Assembly (NCBI GenBank): GCA_963920635.1
Contig: OY987305.1
Coordinates: 20,298,876 to 20,362,875 of the forward strand
Source: Pseudeuparius sepicola
Lineage: Eukaryota; Arthropoda; Insecta; Coleoptera; Anthribidae
Length of the DNA: 64,000 nucleotides
Direction of reading: 5' to 3'
How positions within the stretch are numbered: the stretch's first letter is position 1; every line of letters begins with the position of its first letter. A model generated the notes under the pieces. It had not been told where the DNA came from and ran no database searches. It was given only the letters and a program-made list of their open reading frames with translations. Positions 1 to 10,437 of the stretch are shown piece after piece. The position numbers were made by a program, and so were the translations under genes.

Positions 1-208
1 CACAGTGAAACTGCATAATAATTAGTATTGTCCTTGAGACTTGAGAGGCGGTGCAACGGGGTCAATTTGACAGTTAAAAAATAATCAATGATATGTCAAT
101 TTGGTTTTCGGGGTCAAGGGATTCGAATTGGGTAATATTTTAGGCATAAAGTAATTAACAGGGTTTGCTAGGACATGGAAGTAAAAAAAGGTTTATTTCT
201 ACACTAAA

Positions 209-453
209 CAGTGGCGGATCTAGGCTGGAGTCAAGGGAGGGGCTTCTATTTCCGAAATTTTGTAATAAAATATAGGAAACACATTTTTTTATTCATTTTA
301 TTCATGCTTATTGAGTTTATTTCCGCGCAAGTCCTCCCACTTACTCAAGAGCCGTATCAACAGTATTGCCTTTGCCAGACATATTTTTTGAGTGCCTACC
401 TTACGGTATTAGGCCATGGGGGGGGGGCTATAGCCCCCGTAGATTCGCCACTG
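209..453. mobile_element. hAT-type MITE, 245 bp
   Basis: The ends are inverted repeats: CAGTGGCGGATCTA at 209-222 faces TAGATTCGCCACTG at 440-453. The flanks ACACTAAA (201-208) and ACACAAAA (454-461) match at 7 of 8 positions, as expected for the 8-bp target duplication of hAT elements. There is no transposase, so it is non-autonomous. A G-run precedes the right end; G/C runs just inside the ends are common in this kind of insect MITE. Confidence 0.75.
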
Positions 454-461
454 ACACAAAA

Positions 462-811
462 TTATTGTTTAGGATTCGAGTGAAATATTGAAATTTACGA
501 TTACATAATGATTATACAGGGTGTTTGCTAACAATTAACGTTGGTCATAATTTACCAATGGCGTAGGTATAGGTATTCGGGACATTTAATTTAACAATTT
601 AAATACTCCCGGTCAGCATAAATTAATAGTACCTAGCTGTTGTTTTTGGGTATAGTTTTCAACTGAAAATAGTAATAATTACTTTGCACTTATTCGTATA
701 TAGTATCGTGACAAATTTACTATTATGGAATCAGATCATATGTAGATCTGGTTAAATGCCGATTAAAAATAAAGCATTCGACTTTGCTTCAATCTGCCAA
801 TTTCCATAATT
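462..811. other. No gene seen
   Basis: This is A+T-rich spacer. The only recognisable item is an isolated TA-CAGGGTG motif at 515-523, the usual left terminus of the MITEs elsewhere in the window, with no matching right end nearby. Confidence 0.5.
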
Positions 812-1185
812 AACCAGTGGCGTATAAATGAGATTTTATTGTTTTTGGGGTCAAGGATACCATAATTTTAGTTGGTAATTATTTTGTGAAAATAAAATCT
901 ATAGTTACCTTATAATTTGGAACTAAAAAACGCTCTATTCAATACCTACTATGGTAAATTGAACAAATCAACAAATATTGGGTTTTTTATTTACAAAACT
1001 ATGTTCTGATTCAATAGTATCAAATTTGCCACAGAACGAAAATATACGAAATAGTACCAAGCGGCATATTGTTCATGATGGAAAACTACACCAAATAAAC
1101 AATTTCGATTTTTTATTTTTACAGGGCTGGACTAGTTTTATTATTGAGTTTGATATGCCAATTACCCATATCTATGCCACTGGTT
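812..1185. mobile_element. Possible MITE with AACCAGTGGC ends
   Basis: AACCAGTGGCGTATA at 812-826 faces TATGCCACTGGTT at 1173-1185, giving inverted ends of about 13-15 bp with one or two mismatches. I found no convincing target duplication and no coding sequence of a known family inside. The termini resemble hAT-type MITE ends but the call is weak. Confidence 0.3.
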
Positions 1186-1199
1186 GATTATAACAATTT

Positions 1200-1490
1200 A
1201 ATACACCTACAATATCGCGTACCCAATTTGGTCGTGTGATACCTTTACTAGACGTACTTACAGAAAGATTTTTTTTAATTAAATTTGAACGCCCTGTACT
1301 TTGCGGAGGCCGTACAGAAACGTGTTTATATGAAAAAGTAGCCTTTAATTATAATCAAAGATTGACCTGGACTGATGTCTATCAATTAGGAATCACCCCG
1401 CGTAGAGTTTCTGATCAACATAACATGCTCCCATATAATAAAAAAACGAATTTTACTCCATTCTTTGGAAAAAGTTTATTGGGGTCTTAG
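1200..1490 (+). CDS. Unidentified short open frame with protein-like composition
   Basis: An open frame of about 96 codons ends in a stop at 1488-1490. Its middle, roughly residues 12-84, has a mixed composition unlike random A+T-rich DNA, with segments such as GGRTETCLYEK and NQRLTWTDVYQLGITPRR. There is no good ATG: the frame runs in from upstream, so this may be an exon or a fragment of a larger gene or element. I do not recognise the family. It lies between two inverted-repeat structures, which favours a transposon or virus-derived remnant over a host gene, but chance cannot be excluded. Confidence 0.25.
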   Translation, partial: NTPTISRTQFGRVIPLLDVLTERFFLIKFERPVLCGGRTETCLYEKVAFNYNQRLTWTDVYQLGITPRRVSDQHNMLPYNKKTNFTPFFGKSLLGS

Positions 1491-1608
1491 TTTCAACGAA
1501 AACTTGCATAAATTTGCCCTTTATAATATTGATTCTACGGACTTTATGACTGAACAATTTTTTATACGTATACCTAATCCTTATAATGGTAATAAAAAGT
1601 ACTTTTCC

Positions 1609-1848
1609 GTTTGTGAATATTTTCGATTTCGGTAAGGACATTTTTTGTTTATTTAAGTAGAATTCATTGGTGTAAAGAGATGTTTTCTTTGGTCAGCGGT
1701 TTTAGAGAAAATATCAAATTTGAACACCAGGATTTTTTCTTTAAAACCGGTACTCGGTACTCGAAGAAAATATCTCTCTGCACCAATAAATTCTATGTAA
1801 TAAAATGAACAAACAAATGTTTTACCGAAATCGAAAATATTCACAAAC
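1609..1848. repeat. Palindromic (hairpin) repeat
   Basis: Two arms of about 80-88 bp (1609-1690 and 1761-1848) are inverted copies with some mismatches. Both contain GTGAATATTTTCGATTTCGG in opposite orientation and flank a loop of about 70 bp. It is probably a small non-autonomous foldback element; no clear target duplication was found. Confidence 0.6.
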
Positions 1849-1964
1849 TAAAAAGTTATGGCACGTTTAAGAAACGCGAAAAAAGGAAAGCGCCCTGATC
1901 TCGAGAAACAGGAGAAACCCTCCAAAAGCGTCAAATTTGGCACACCCTGTACATTGAAGTCTTC

Positions 1965-2441
1965 TATATGGTGTGCCGTAATGATGTGCAAATATTTGGA
2001 GGAAGTATTCTACAGGTGGTTTTAAGGGAGCGAGAGTAATTATGTATTTTTTTTTCGATTTAAGCCTCCCCTGCAAAGTTAGTCTAGCTTTCAGCTTCAG
2101 AGGGACAAAAAATTTGGTTTTGATTTTTTTTTAACGGTTGTATCTAGAAACTTGAATTTTGGGACACGTTACCAGTAAGTTAGAAGACAATTTACGAAAA
2201 AATTACGTTCTGCACCGTATACACACTAAGGGTAGAAATCCGAAACAGCTATTCCTCTTTTTTATAAAAGTTTTTTGTAAGTTAGTTTATTTAAAAAGAA
2301 AAATTCGTATCTGTAATCCAATTAATTTAGAAACTTTTGTATTCTTGGTATTTTTTCATTAACTTAATAATTTGTCTGAAAAAAAAAATACCTTTTTGTT
2401 GCGTATTTAAAGAACAGTTATTGACATTGACAATATTATAT
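1965..2441. repeat. Left arm of an old long-inverted-repeat element
   Basis: This stretch is a diverged inverted copy of 5235-5686. Shared strings, in opposite orientation, include CCGTAATGATGTGCAAATAT near the outer end and ACACGTTACCAG further in. The DUF4817-type transposon (2446-5102) and a 126-bp hairpin (5107-5232) sit between the arms, so they probably inserted near the centre of this older palindromic element. The outer ends read TATATGGTGTGCCG here and its mirror on the right. Confidence 0.65.
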
Positions 2442-2445
2442 TATA

Positions 2446-3140
2446 CAGGGTGTCCATTTAGTGCGATAACGGACGATATCTCCTTACAGGGTGATGCTAG
2501 TAAAAAAAATTTAAATACAAAGTTGTATGATGCTCTAAGGCGCATCACCCGAAAATATTTTCGAATATACAGGGTGCTCCATAAATGCGGTACGAGACGC
2601 AACTTTGTTATTTTAAATGGAACGCCCTATATTTTATTACATTTCTGGATTGTCCTAAGAATTCTACACACTTTTTGTTAAGCATTACCTATAGCAAAAT
2701 TCTACCGTTTTTGAGATATTTAATGTTTTTTCAAAAAATCGCCGTTTGCACATGTCGATAAAATCAAGCATATTTCATTTACTCGAAATCTTAAAAGCCA
2801 AATCTTTTGCAGGTTATTAGTGCATGGATTCACTTACTTGATGCCCCTATGAAAATCTGATAATATTCTACAGGGTGTTCGCAATACTGTACAAAAAACC
2901 AGAAACTTCAAACAGCCATATCTTATTTTTTTCAAATGGAATGCCCCATATTTTTTTATCTTAAAATATTCACAAGACGATAAGCTTTCTTTTTTATTAA
3001 GCACGTCCTATACCTTACTGTAATAGTTATCGAGTTCTTTTCACTTTTTCCTAATTTCTCCCTTAAAATCCACAATACTCGCGTTTCGATTAGAAAAATG
3101 TTTGCTTAGTTGGCCATGGAAACAATAATTGCACAAAAAT
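2446..3140. repeat. Left TIR of the DUF4817-type transposon
   Basis: This arm carries four copies of CAGGGTG, each preceded by TA, at 2446, 2487, 2580 and 2871. GGGTGATGC at 2489 faces GCATCACCC near 2550, a sub-hairpin inside the arm. The arm therefore looks modular, as if assembled from several shorter terminus-like units. The inner edge reaches about 70 bases inside the first in-frame ATG upstream of 3212, at 3116. Confidence 0.85.
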
Positions 3141-3211
3141 CAAGAAACTGCTTTGACAGAGGCTTTGACGCTGTCAGTCTATCACTCAAACGAAACATTT
3201 TTACATTGAAA

Positions 3212-4276
3212 ATGAATTTTTCGAAAGAAGAATTGGTAAGAATGATTTACTGTTTGGGCGCAAGTGATGAGAATTGTTTATTGGCAAGTAGAGTTTACGC
3301 GCAAAGATTTCCGTATGCCGAACGTCATCCAAATCGCTTGGCATTTGAAAGACTCAAGGAAAGATTTGAAAGAACTGGTAATGTGAGTTATGAAGCTTCA
3401 GAAAGAGAAAAAACAGTGGCAGATCCGCAAAATGAAATGCTTGTCATGCAAGCTGTAGTGGAAAATGCGCATGTCTCTTGTAGACAAATTGAAAGACAGT
3501 TAGATATAAAAAAATCCACTGTTAACAAGATCATCCGAAAACATAAATTTCATCCGTATCATGTGCAACTAGTGCAAGAATTAACTGATGAAGATTTTGT
3601 TAATCGACGTAATTTTTGCCGTTGGGCATTGAATAAAATTCAACTACAACACGATTTTTTTGATTATGTGTTGTTCACAGACGAAGCAACGTTCCATAAA
3701 AATGGATTTATGAACCGCCATAATTTTCATTATTACAATGATGCCAATCCCAGGTATCTGATACCACTGGACCATCAGCATAGATGGTCACTTAATGTAT
3801 GGGGCGGTATTATGGGGACAAGGCTTTTTGGGCCATATTTTTTTTATGGGACAGTAAATGGCCAGAACTTTTTGCATTTTTTACAAAACGAACTAGAAGA
3901 TGAGCTCGATGATTTGTCACTTCAAACAGTTAAGCGAATGTGGCTACAATTAGATGGAGCGCCTCCTCATTTTAGCCTTGTTGTAAGGGCCTATTTAAAT
4001 TTACATTTTCAAAATAAATGGATTGGCAGGAGAGGACCAGTTTCTTGGCCGGCCAGATCCCCAGACCTTACAAAACTTGATTTTTTCTTGTGGGAGTTTG
4101 TGAAAGATCGGGTCTATCAAACACCTGTTACCACTATAAACGACATGAAGGAAAGAATAAGGAATGCTTTTCAAGAAGTAAGCAGGGAAATGCTCCAGAA
4201 AGTGGGCAATTCTTTTGTCCGAAGAATTCGCTTGTGTGATCAACACCAAGGTGGACACGTAGAGCAATATTTATAG
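3212..4276 (+). CDS. DUF4817/mariner-like transposase, apparently intact (354 aa)
   Basis: Cut-and-paste transposase predicted to bind the TIRs and insert at TA. From the ATG at 3212 the protein opens FSKEELVRMIYCLGASDEN, typical of the DUF4817 helix-turn-helix domain (about residues 1-60). A second helix-turn-helix follows (SCRQIERQLDIKKSTVNKI), then the conserved HPYHVQLVQEL linker. The catalytic core shows the three family motifs: FTDEATF (first Asp), LDGAPPHF (second Asp) and SPDLTKLDFFLWEF, where the third acidic residue is Asp as in mariner-type DDD enzymes. The C-terminus, CDQHQGGHVEQYL, is the usual family ending. An in-frame ATG at 3116 would add 32 residues but lies inside the TIR; the family normally begins at the FSKEE stretch, so 3212 is preferred. 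No stop or frameshift was seen, so it may be active (inference). Confidence 0.88.
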   Translation: MNFSKEELVRMIYCLGASDENCLLASRVYAQRFPYAERHPNRLAFERLKERFERTGNVSYEASEREKTVADPQNEMLVMQAVVENAHVSCRQIERQLDIKKSTVNKIIRKHKFHPYHVQLVQELTDEDFVNRRNFCRWALNKIQLQHDFFDYVLFTDEATFHKNGFMNRHNFHYYNDANPRYLIPLDHQHRWSLNVWGGIMGTRLFGPYFFYGTVNGQNFLHFLQNELEDELDDLSLQTVKRMWLQLDGAPPHFSLVVRAYLNLHFQNKWIGRRGPVSWPARSPDLTKLDFFLWEFVKDRVYQTPVTTINDMKERIRNAFQEVSREMLQKVGNSFVRRIRLCDQHQGGHVEQYL

Positions 4277-4407
4277 TACTTATTTCCTTTTTTATTTAGT
4301 CAATTCTTTGATTAGGTTTAGTAGTTTACCATTTGTTGAATTTATTAAAATGTTTGTTTCTAGTTTCGCTTGCTACCTATTCGTTACATTATTTGTCATG
4401 TTGTGTT

Positions 4408-5102
4408 ATTTTTGTGCAATTATTGTTTCCATGGCCAACTAAGCAAACATTTGTCTAATCGAAACGCGAATATTGTGGATTTTAAGAGAGAAATTAGGAA
4501 AAAGTGTAAAAAACTCGATAACTATTACAGTAAGGTATAGGACGTGCTTAATAAAAAAGAAAGCTTATCGTCTTGTGAATATTTTAAGATAAAAAAATAT
4601 GGGGCATTCCATTTGAAAAAAATAAGATATGGCTGTTTGAAGTTTCTGGTTTTTTGTACAGTATTGCGAACACCCTGTAGAATATTATCAGATTTTCATA
4701 GGGGCAACAAGTAAGTGAATCCATGCACTAATAACCTGCAAAAGATTTGGCTTTTAAGATTTCGAGTAAATGAAATATGCTTGATTTTATCGACATGTGC
4801 AAACGGCGATTTTTTGAAAAAACATTAAATATCTCAAAAACGGTAGAATTTTGCTATAGGTAATGCTTAACAAAAAGTGTGTAGAATTCTTAGGACAATC
4901 CAGAAATGTAATAAAATATAGGGCGTTCCATTTAAAATAACAAAGTTGCGTCTCGTACCGCATTTATGGAGCACCCTGTATATTCGAAAATATTTTCGGG
5001 TGATGCGCCTTAGAGCATCATACAACTTTGTATTTAAATTTTTTTTACTAGCATCACCCTGTAAGGAGATATCGTCCGTTATCGCACTAAATGGACACCC
5101 TG
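4408..5102. repeat. Right TIR of the DUF4817-type transposon
   Basis: This is the inverted copy of 2446-3140, including the internal CACCCTG modules. Mismatches I noticed lie mostly in the inner third, for example GAGTTCTTTTCAC on the left against GAGTTTTTTACAC here (reverse complement). It ends CACCCTG at 5102, followed by TA. Confidence 0.85.
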
Positions 5103-5106
5103 TATT

Positions 5107-5232
5107 ATAAAAACATACAAGGCGGGTGACATTTTTGTTACTTTCCTAGCGCGGTAGGGAATATCTACTTCTTCCTACCGCAAAATAAAATAAGGAAGTG
5201 ACAAAAATGACAACCGGTTACCATGTTTTTAT
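5107..5232. mobile_element. Short hairpin MITE, about 126 bp
   Basis: ATAAAAACAT at 5107-5116 faces ATGTTTTTAT at 5223-5232. The arms stay complementary, with gaps, through TGACATTTTTGTTACTT and CGGTAGG towards the centre. The element is non-coding. It sits directly beside the right end of the DUF4817-type transposon, inside the older palindrome. Confidence 0.6.
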
Positions 5233-5234
5233 GT

Positions 5235-5686
5235 AATCGTGAGTGTCAATAATTGTTATTTAAATACGGAACAAAAAAGTAATTTTATTTTTCCAGCCAC
5301 ACAAGCTAATGAAAAAATATCAAAAGTAAAAAGTTTCTAAAGTAATGGGGCTACAGAATAAGAATTTTTGATTTTTATTAAAATAACAAAAAAAGTCCTG
5401 TAAAAAAGATTTAAGTATTCGTATTCGATTTTTCGGGTTTCTGTCCTAAGAGTGCATAGGGTGCAAAAAGTAATTTTATCATAAAATATCTGACTTGCTG
5501 GTAACGTGTTCCAAAATTCAAGTTTATAGGTTAAACTGTTTTTGGCGAGGTTTTTGAGAAAAAAATTAAAACCAAATTTTTTTGTCCCTCTTAAGGCTGG
5601 AATAACTTTGCAGAAAAATTTTACACAAAAGACCCCCCTTAACACCACCTCCAAATATTTGTACATCATTACGGAACACCCTATAT
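5235..5686. repeat. Right arm of the old long-inverted-repeat element
   Basis: Diverged inverted copy of 1965-2441, ending at the outer side with GGAACACCCTATATATAT. The CACCCTATA end resembles a degraded CACCCTGTA terminus, which would place this element in the same broad TA-inserting group. No coding region was found. Confidence 0.6.
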
Positions 5687-6009
5687 ATATTTGTATGTTA
5701 GATTTTTTGAGCAAAGAGATTAATGAAATTAACTGTTATATTTATTAGTATTTTTTTAGTGGTGACAAGAAAAAGGGGATCGTCCACTTTCCCTCTTTTT
5801 ATCCATCCCCATATAGGTATGTACAGCAATAATGGAAGACACTAGACACTTTAAATTGAGCACCGGCTTAATATATTAGGTATATACATTAACGACAATG
5901 CTGCTGAGCATACGAAATTAAACCGGCTAATTTAAGCAGGAATTCAATCCGGCAGAAGCTCGATTGCGGCTAGCGTGTGAATGAAACTGCAGGTAATTAT
6001 ATTTTTTCG
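5687..6009. other. No gene seen
   Basis: A+T-rich spacer without a recognisable gene, RNA or repeat end. Confidence 0.4.
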
Positions 6010-6540
6010 ATCCAGTTTAGCAAGCCAGCCGGCCCGGGGGGTTGAAAAAAACTGGAAAATCTGTGTAGGGCACCGACAAGGTCAAAGTGTCAAGGGGCGC
6101 TAGGCGTTCAAGCTGCTTGTATTTTGGTATTTTGGGGTCAACTAAACTCACCTCCCATAGTGCAGGCCTGTTTCGCAAAAAACACCACCACACTGTTTCG
6201 CGGCCCTCTGAGATCCAACCGTGGACGACAGCCGAAAACCCAACAACTGAACGCGCCGAGACGTATGTGTGCACAGGGACGAATAGGAGCGCCGATTATT
6301 TTAGTCCGGCCTACTATGCAACGGCAGGCCGTTGAGTTGGCTTTTATAATAAGATAGAACCGACGCGACGGGACGACCGTGGTCGGCGACGAAAATGCGT
6401 ACGGTCGAGGTGCAGAATCTAAAAATACTCGGCCAACGGGGACGTGGATACGCTGGTTATAACGGGGCAACTGAAATATTTTGTTCCGGTGATAAGTCTC
6501 CAGAGATCCCCTTGGTTGCAAGCACACGTCTTGTTTTCGC
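6010..6540. other. GC-rich, CpG-containing island without a recognised gene
   Basis: The base composition rises abruptly to near 50% G+C with many CpG dinucleotides, against A+T-rich neighbours. Open frames run on both strands, as expected for GC-rich DNA, and none resembles a family I know. A promoter or untranslated first exon is possible, as is an inserted sequence of other origin. No splice-delimited coding exon could be supported. Confidence 0.35.
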
Positions 6541-7394
6541 GATTTTCTAATAATATATTATGCGTCGTAAAGTAATAACCATTACTGATTACTGCATTGT
6601 TTCCGTAAGCTTGCTTATTGCTTCTGATTAATTATAATTTCCATGGTTGGATATCTGTTCTCCCACACATCCACGTAAAAACAAAAGTTTCAACAAAAAA
6701 TATTACCTATTTTTAACGTAATCTCGCCTACAATTGACGGTTCGGACTACTTTTGGGCAAAATCTATCCTCTGAAAGGGGAAACCTTTATTATTTATTTT
6801 TTTGTAATACAACATAGTTTTCAGCCAACGAAATTAGTAGATAGTTGTAAGTAGAGAGCATTTTAGACTTATTATAAAAAGGGCGCGGGTGTAAAGAGGT
6901 GAATATGAAAATTGTGAGTAATATATCGTTTTCTACGTTGTTGGAGTCAAGAAATTTATTTTTGGTATTATTTTGCATAAACAAAGTGATTGAGAATGAT
7001 TACATTACGAGGGGATGAAAATCTAAATGTTGCAATATGTCAGTATATTGTAGGACTGTGTGGAATATTGGAATTATAAACACTTTAATGGATTTAAAAA
7101 TAGTTTATATGACAAAAGTGGCATCGTGATCAACTTTCGTGGTGTGCATATAGTATATAGGCATTATTTAGTCGAGTTGCTCAGTGTATTTTTTCTACGT
7201 ACCTAGCTGCTAAACGGATATTTGGAAAAACGGTGAAAATATTGTGACACATCAAACTGACGTGAAATAAAATAAATTCAAAGGTTGCTTGACTTTCTAA
7301 CACGTCAACATGCGCTGGAATTGCCTTACCTATACAATATGTAGGTTGTAAAGAAAACGGGAAATATTTATGTGAGAGTAGAAAATAGTTATTT
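6541..7394. other. No gene seen
   Basis: A+T-rich sequence with no open frame of recognisable family and no paired repeat that I could see. Confidence 0.4.
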
Positions 7395-7508
7395 ACATTG
7401 CAAGATGTGTAAGTGCACTTTTTTGGTCGAGGAGGTTGTTTTAAGGACCGAGGCACCGCCTTAAAAGTACCTCCGAGGCCAAAAAAGAGCTTACGTATCC
7501 TGCAATGT
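7395..7508. mobile_element. Hairpin MITE, 114 bp
   Basis: ACATTGCA at the left faces TGCAATGT at the right, and the arms pair nearly throughout: CACTTTTTTGGTCGAGGAGG on the left against CCTCCGAGGCCAAAAAAG on the right. The fold has almost no loop. It is non-coding. Confidence 0.65.
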
Positions 7509-7689
7509 GTTACATTTTTCCTGCTACCGACAATTTCATATATATTTTTGAGATACCCACTTTGAATTGAACTTTAAATACAGTATGGAGTAGATTGTGA
7601 GTAATAACCTGCCATAATATCAATTGTTCAATTACTAAAAATGATAATCAGTGATAAATATAAGGGGCTCAGAATGCAGCGGTAATAAA

Positions 7690-7735
7690 AAAAATGGGCT
7701 TGAACCCGGGACCTACGATTTATTATAGTCTGCAC
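7690..7735 (-). ncRNA. Possible tRNA-derived SINE relic (Pol III boxes)
   Basis: On the minus strand, GGTCCCGGGTTCAAGCCC matches a tRNA B box (GGTTCAANNCC). About 25-30 bases upstream, TAGTGCAGACT approximates an A box with one mismatch. No cloverleaf could be folded, so a true tRNA is unlikely. A decayed tRNA-derived SINE is the better reading. Confidence 0.3.
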
Positions 7736-9689
7736 TAAATAATTTTGGTCTATTTTGATATTATTAGTTTTTCTTTCGCATAATTCGTATTCTTTCTAAT
7801 CAAAACCAGCCTATAGAACGATCGTTGTGAAACATTAAAATTGATGCAATTCTCGTGTTGCTACATATTTATACCTACAGTGTTTCTGGTTTTTCGTGTT
7901 AACGCTCTTAAAAATCTAATTATAGATATCTCTCTGAATGTTCATCATTTGCGAAGTATTGGTTTGGTTTGGCATTGCCACAAAAGCCTGGCCTTCAATA
8001 CTTTTTGTACCTAGCAACCACCGAACCTATAGCAACCAAACTGACGGGGCACCTCGAACATTATTTGACTTTACGCTTTCGGGCGTGCTGGTGAGCCTAC
8101 TTTCGGAGAAGGGAGCAGGAAATAGTATATTATGCAACATGTTAAGTAATGAGGCATAAGTATTCTATGCGAGTGCACAAGTTGTGGCACGCATATACAT
8201 TGCGTAACGAGTCGTAAACTATGCTTTGTGCACGACCTTCAATTTAAATTTCAATTGGATAATATTTAAAAAAATATATTCATGCCTACATTGCTTTTGC
8301 TGCCCTTTGTAATACTTGACACAAGCAAACTGGACAAAAAAATTTATTTTGTTGCCATTCGTTAGGTTAGTATAGAGATTGTAGTTCCGAAATATCGACA
8401 ATGTTATATTCGACATCGAAACTGTTGAAGTAAGGTATAATCCATTCTAATTACTGTAATTCATATACTCATCATATTTAATTACTACTTAGATTAGATC
8501 ATATTTAATTACTACTTAGATTCTAAAATCTTAACTCGCGATTTACTCAATATCGTTTGAAAGATTCCCACCTTTATACCCCAGTCTGAAGTTAGGGTTA
8601 ATGTAAAATAGCTTCAAATTCCACCAATGCGCAATACAATGTCAAATTGCGCGTTGAATGGCAAAATCACCCATTGTAAAACTGTCAGTTATGTTATGAC
8701 AAAATAGCTAACATTGCGTATAGGTCGTGCACAAAAGGCATTATTGTAGGTAGTGATACCGTTGGCAGTGGTTTTATATTGTTTTAGTATGTGTGCGAAA
8801 TACTGGAATTTACTATTGCAAAATGGGTTTCAAAGAAGTGATGTGGAACTTATGGAAGTAGTTTCAGTTTTTAGTACATATTATAATCTCTTCAAATTAT
8901 AAACATACCAGTATACAGTGTCCGGCAGAAAGTACGCACGATATGGGATTTTTTAAAAATTATTTTGTAGAATTATTTTTTGTAAACGCGAGTGCCATAA
9001 AAATTAATTTGTTTGAACAGTAGTTATGGATCCTGCAAAATAAAAACGAAAAAATATTAATTTTTAATTAATTATATCCTTTCATTCATTAGATAGGGAC
9101 TATCACTTCTACCTGTCACTTGTGAAAATATTACCGAATCTCTAATGCCCAAACAAATATGAGGGCTCATTCTTCTCTTTCGATTGCCCTCATGCAGGGC
9201 TAGGGCTCTTTATACTTATTTATAATTATCCCTTAGGTAACTTATTTAGATTTTTGATACGCAGTTGTTTAGGTGCGAGATACAGGTATGCAGCCGTCCT
9301 TCCTTTCATTTTTAGCTATCCAGGGCGACATCCAGCATCCAACGTCGTTTAGGATCAACATTGCAGCTTATTTCTGTTTCTGCTATTTACAACTACCTCC
9401 CCCCAGACTTGCTCGGTATTTTTACTTGCCGCCTTTGATTTATATTAGACACAAGTCAAGTGGTACGAAAAGTCGACAAACTAATTAAACGAATTGCAAA
9501 CCTCGTTTCTAACGAGAGAATAGAACACTCCAAAACGCCACCCATTTCAATTAAATTGTATCCAACAACTCCCTGTCACCGTTGGTGCATGATGTCGCCA
9601 GTCTCCACCAATGTTTACCAATATGAGCCTTCGAATTCTGCGCAAAAATTGTTAATTTAGGACAATACCTACTGTAAATAAATAATTCC
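7736..9689. other. No gene; weak inverted repeats only
   Basis: Nothing codes convincingly here. TTTGTGCACGACCT near 8224 and its inverse AGGTCGTGCACAAA near 8722 may be ends of a decayed MITE. A lone TA-CAGTGTCCGG terminus-like string occurs near 8927. A 25-base stretch around 8475-8515 is directly repeated. Confidence 0.35.
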
Positions 9690-10183
9690 AAATGAATAAA
9701 TCCCATTTCTCAGCCTACTACGAAATTTTAATTTTTTCGAATTCACGCGCACCGCGACACAAAATTGCGTTTTTCATGAAAACGGTTAAGGTTTTCGTAT
9801 TTTTACAAGAGACATTTTTTGTTCGAAATCGAATGTAATTTAATATTCCGCTGTCTAAAATGCAGATTTTTCAACGACAAAAAAGTTTAAAGCACTTTTG
9901 TTCGAAAGTAACGACGTAGCCAACGCCCTCTAGCGGCTAGAAGAAAGTTGATAGAAAATTCATAATCGCCGTCCCAGAAAACATAAAAGTACCAATTTTC
10001 AACTCGATAGCGTAAATGGAACAGAAAATACTATTTTTTTTCGGTTTTTAAAAGAAAACTTTGACGCTCTGTATGTCGAAAACGAAGCGTTTTTGGACAA
10101 AATGTTATATGAAGAACCCCATTTATTTTTAAAAATACGACTCAAATTTTGAGTATGGCGGTTTAACTTCGACTCACCCTGTA
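9690..10183. mobile_element. 5'-truncated MITE relic ending CACCCTG-TA
   Basis: The right end reads CGACTCACCCTG followed by TA at about 10184, matching the right termini of other elements in this window. The complementary left end is missing. The body is non-coding and contains AAATTTTGAGT-type short palindromes. Confidence 0.4.
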
Positions 10184-10437
10184 TATATACTTATAATATT
10201 ATTTAGGGTTCCAAAAAAGGCTTGTGACGTTTTATACGTTTTATAATAAGTTTGACAAATTTTCTGCAAGGTTTATATCTATCTAGCCGTGCAATACAGG
10301 ATGTATTTTAGCAGCACCACTCCTGTTATTTCTTCGCATATTTTTTGTAAAGAGAAAATACAGTTTTTAAGGGCTTTATGACAGTTGAAAAAAATCGTAA
10401 TAATTTGTACAATAGCTGTTAGGTAGGTACCTATGTA

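Larger units (their letters stand above)
2446..5102 (+). mobile_element. Complete DUF4817-type (mariner/IS630 clan) transposon with 695-bp TIRs
   Basis: The element starts CAGGGTGTCC and ends with its reverse complement. TA dinucleotides flank both sides (2444-2445 and 5103-5104), the target duplication expected of the IS630/Tc1/mariner superfamily. TIRs are 2446-3140 and 4408-5102; I counted only about seven mismatches between them, so roughly 99% identity and a recent insertion. One uninterrupted transposase ORF lies between and slightly into the TIRs. Typical mariners have TIRs of tens of bases, so these are exceptionally long. Confidence 0.9.

Noticed and set aside
7690..7735. A functional tRNA gene
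   Set aside because: Only B-box and weak A-box similarity; no cloverleaf could be paired, so it is kept as a SINE relic at low confidence.
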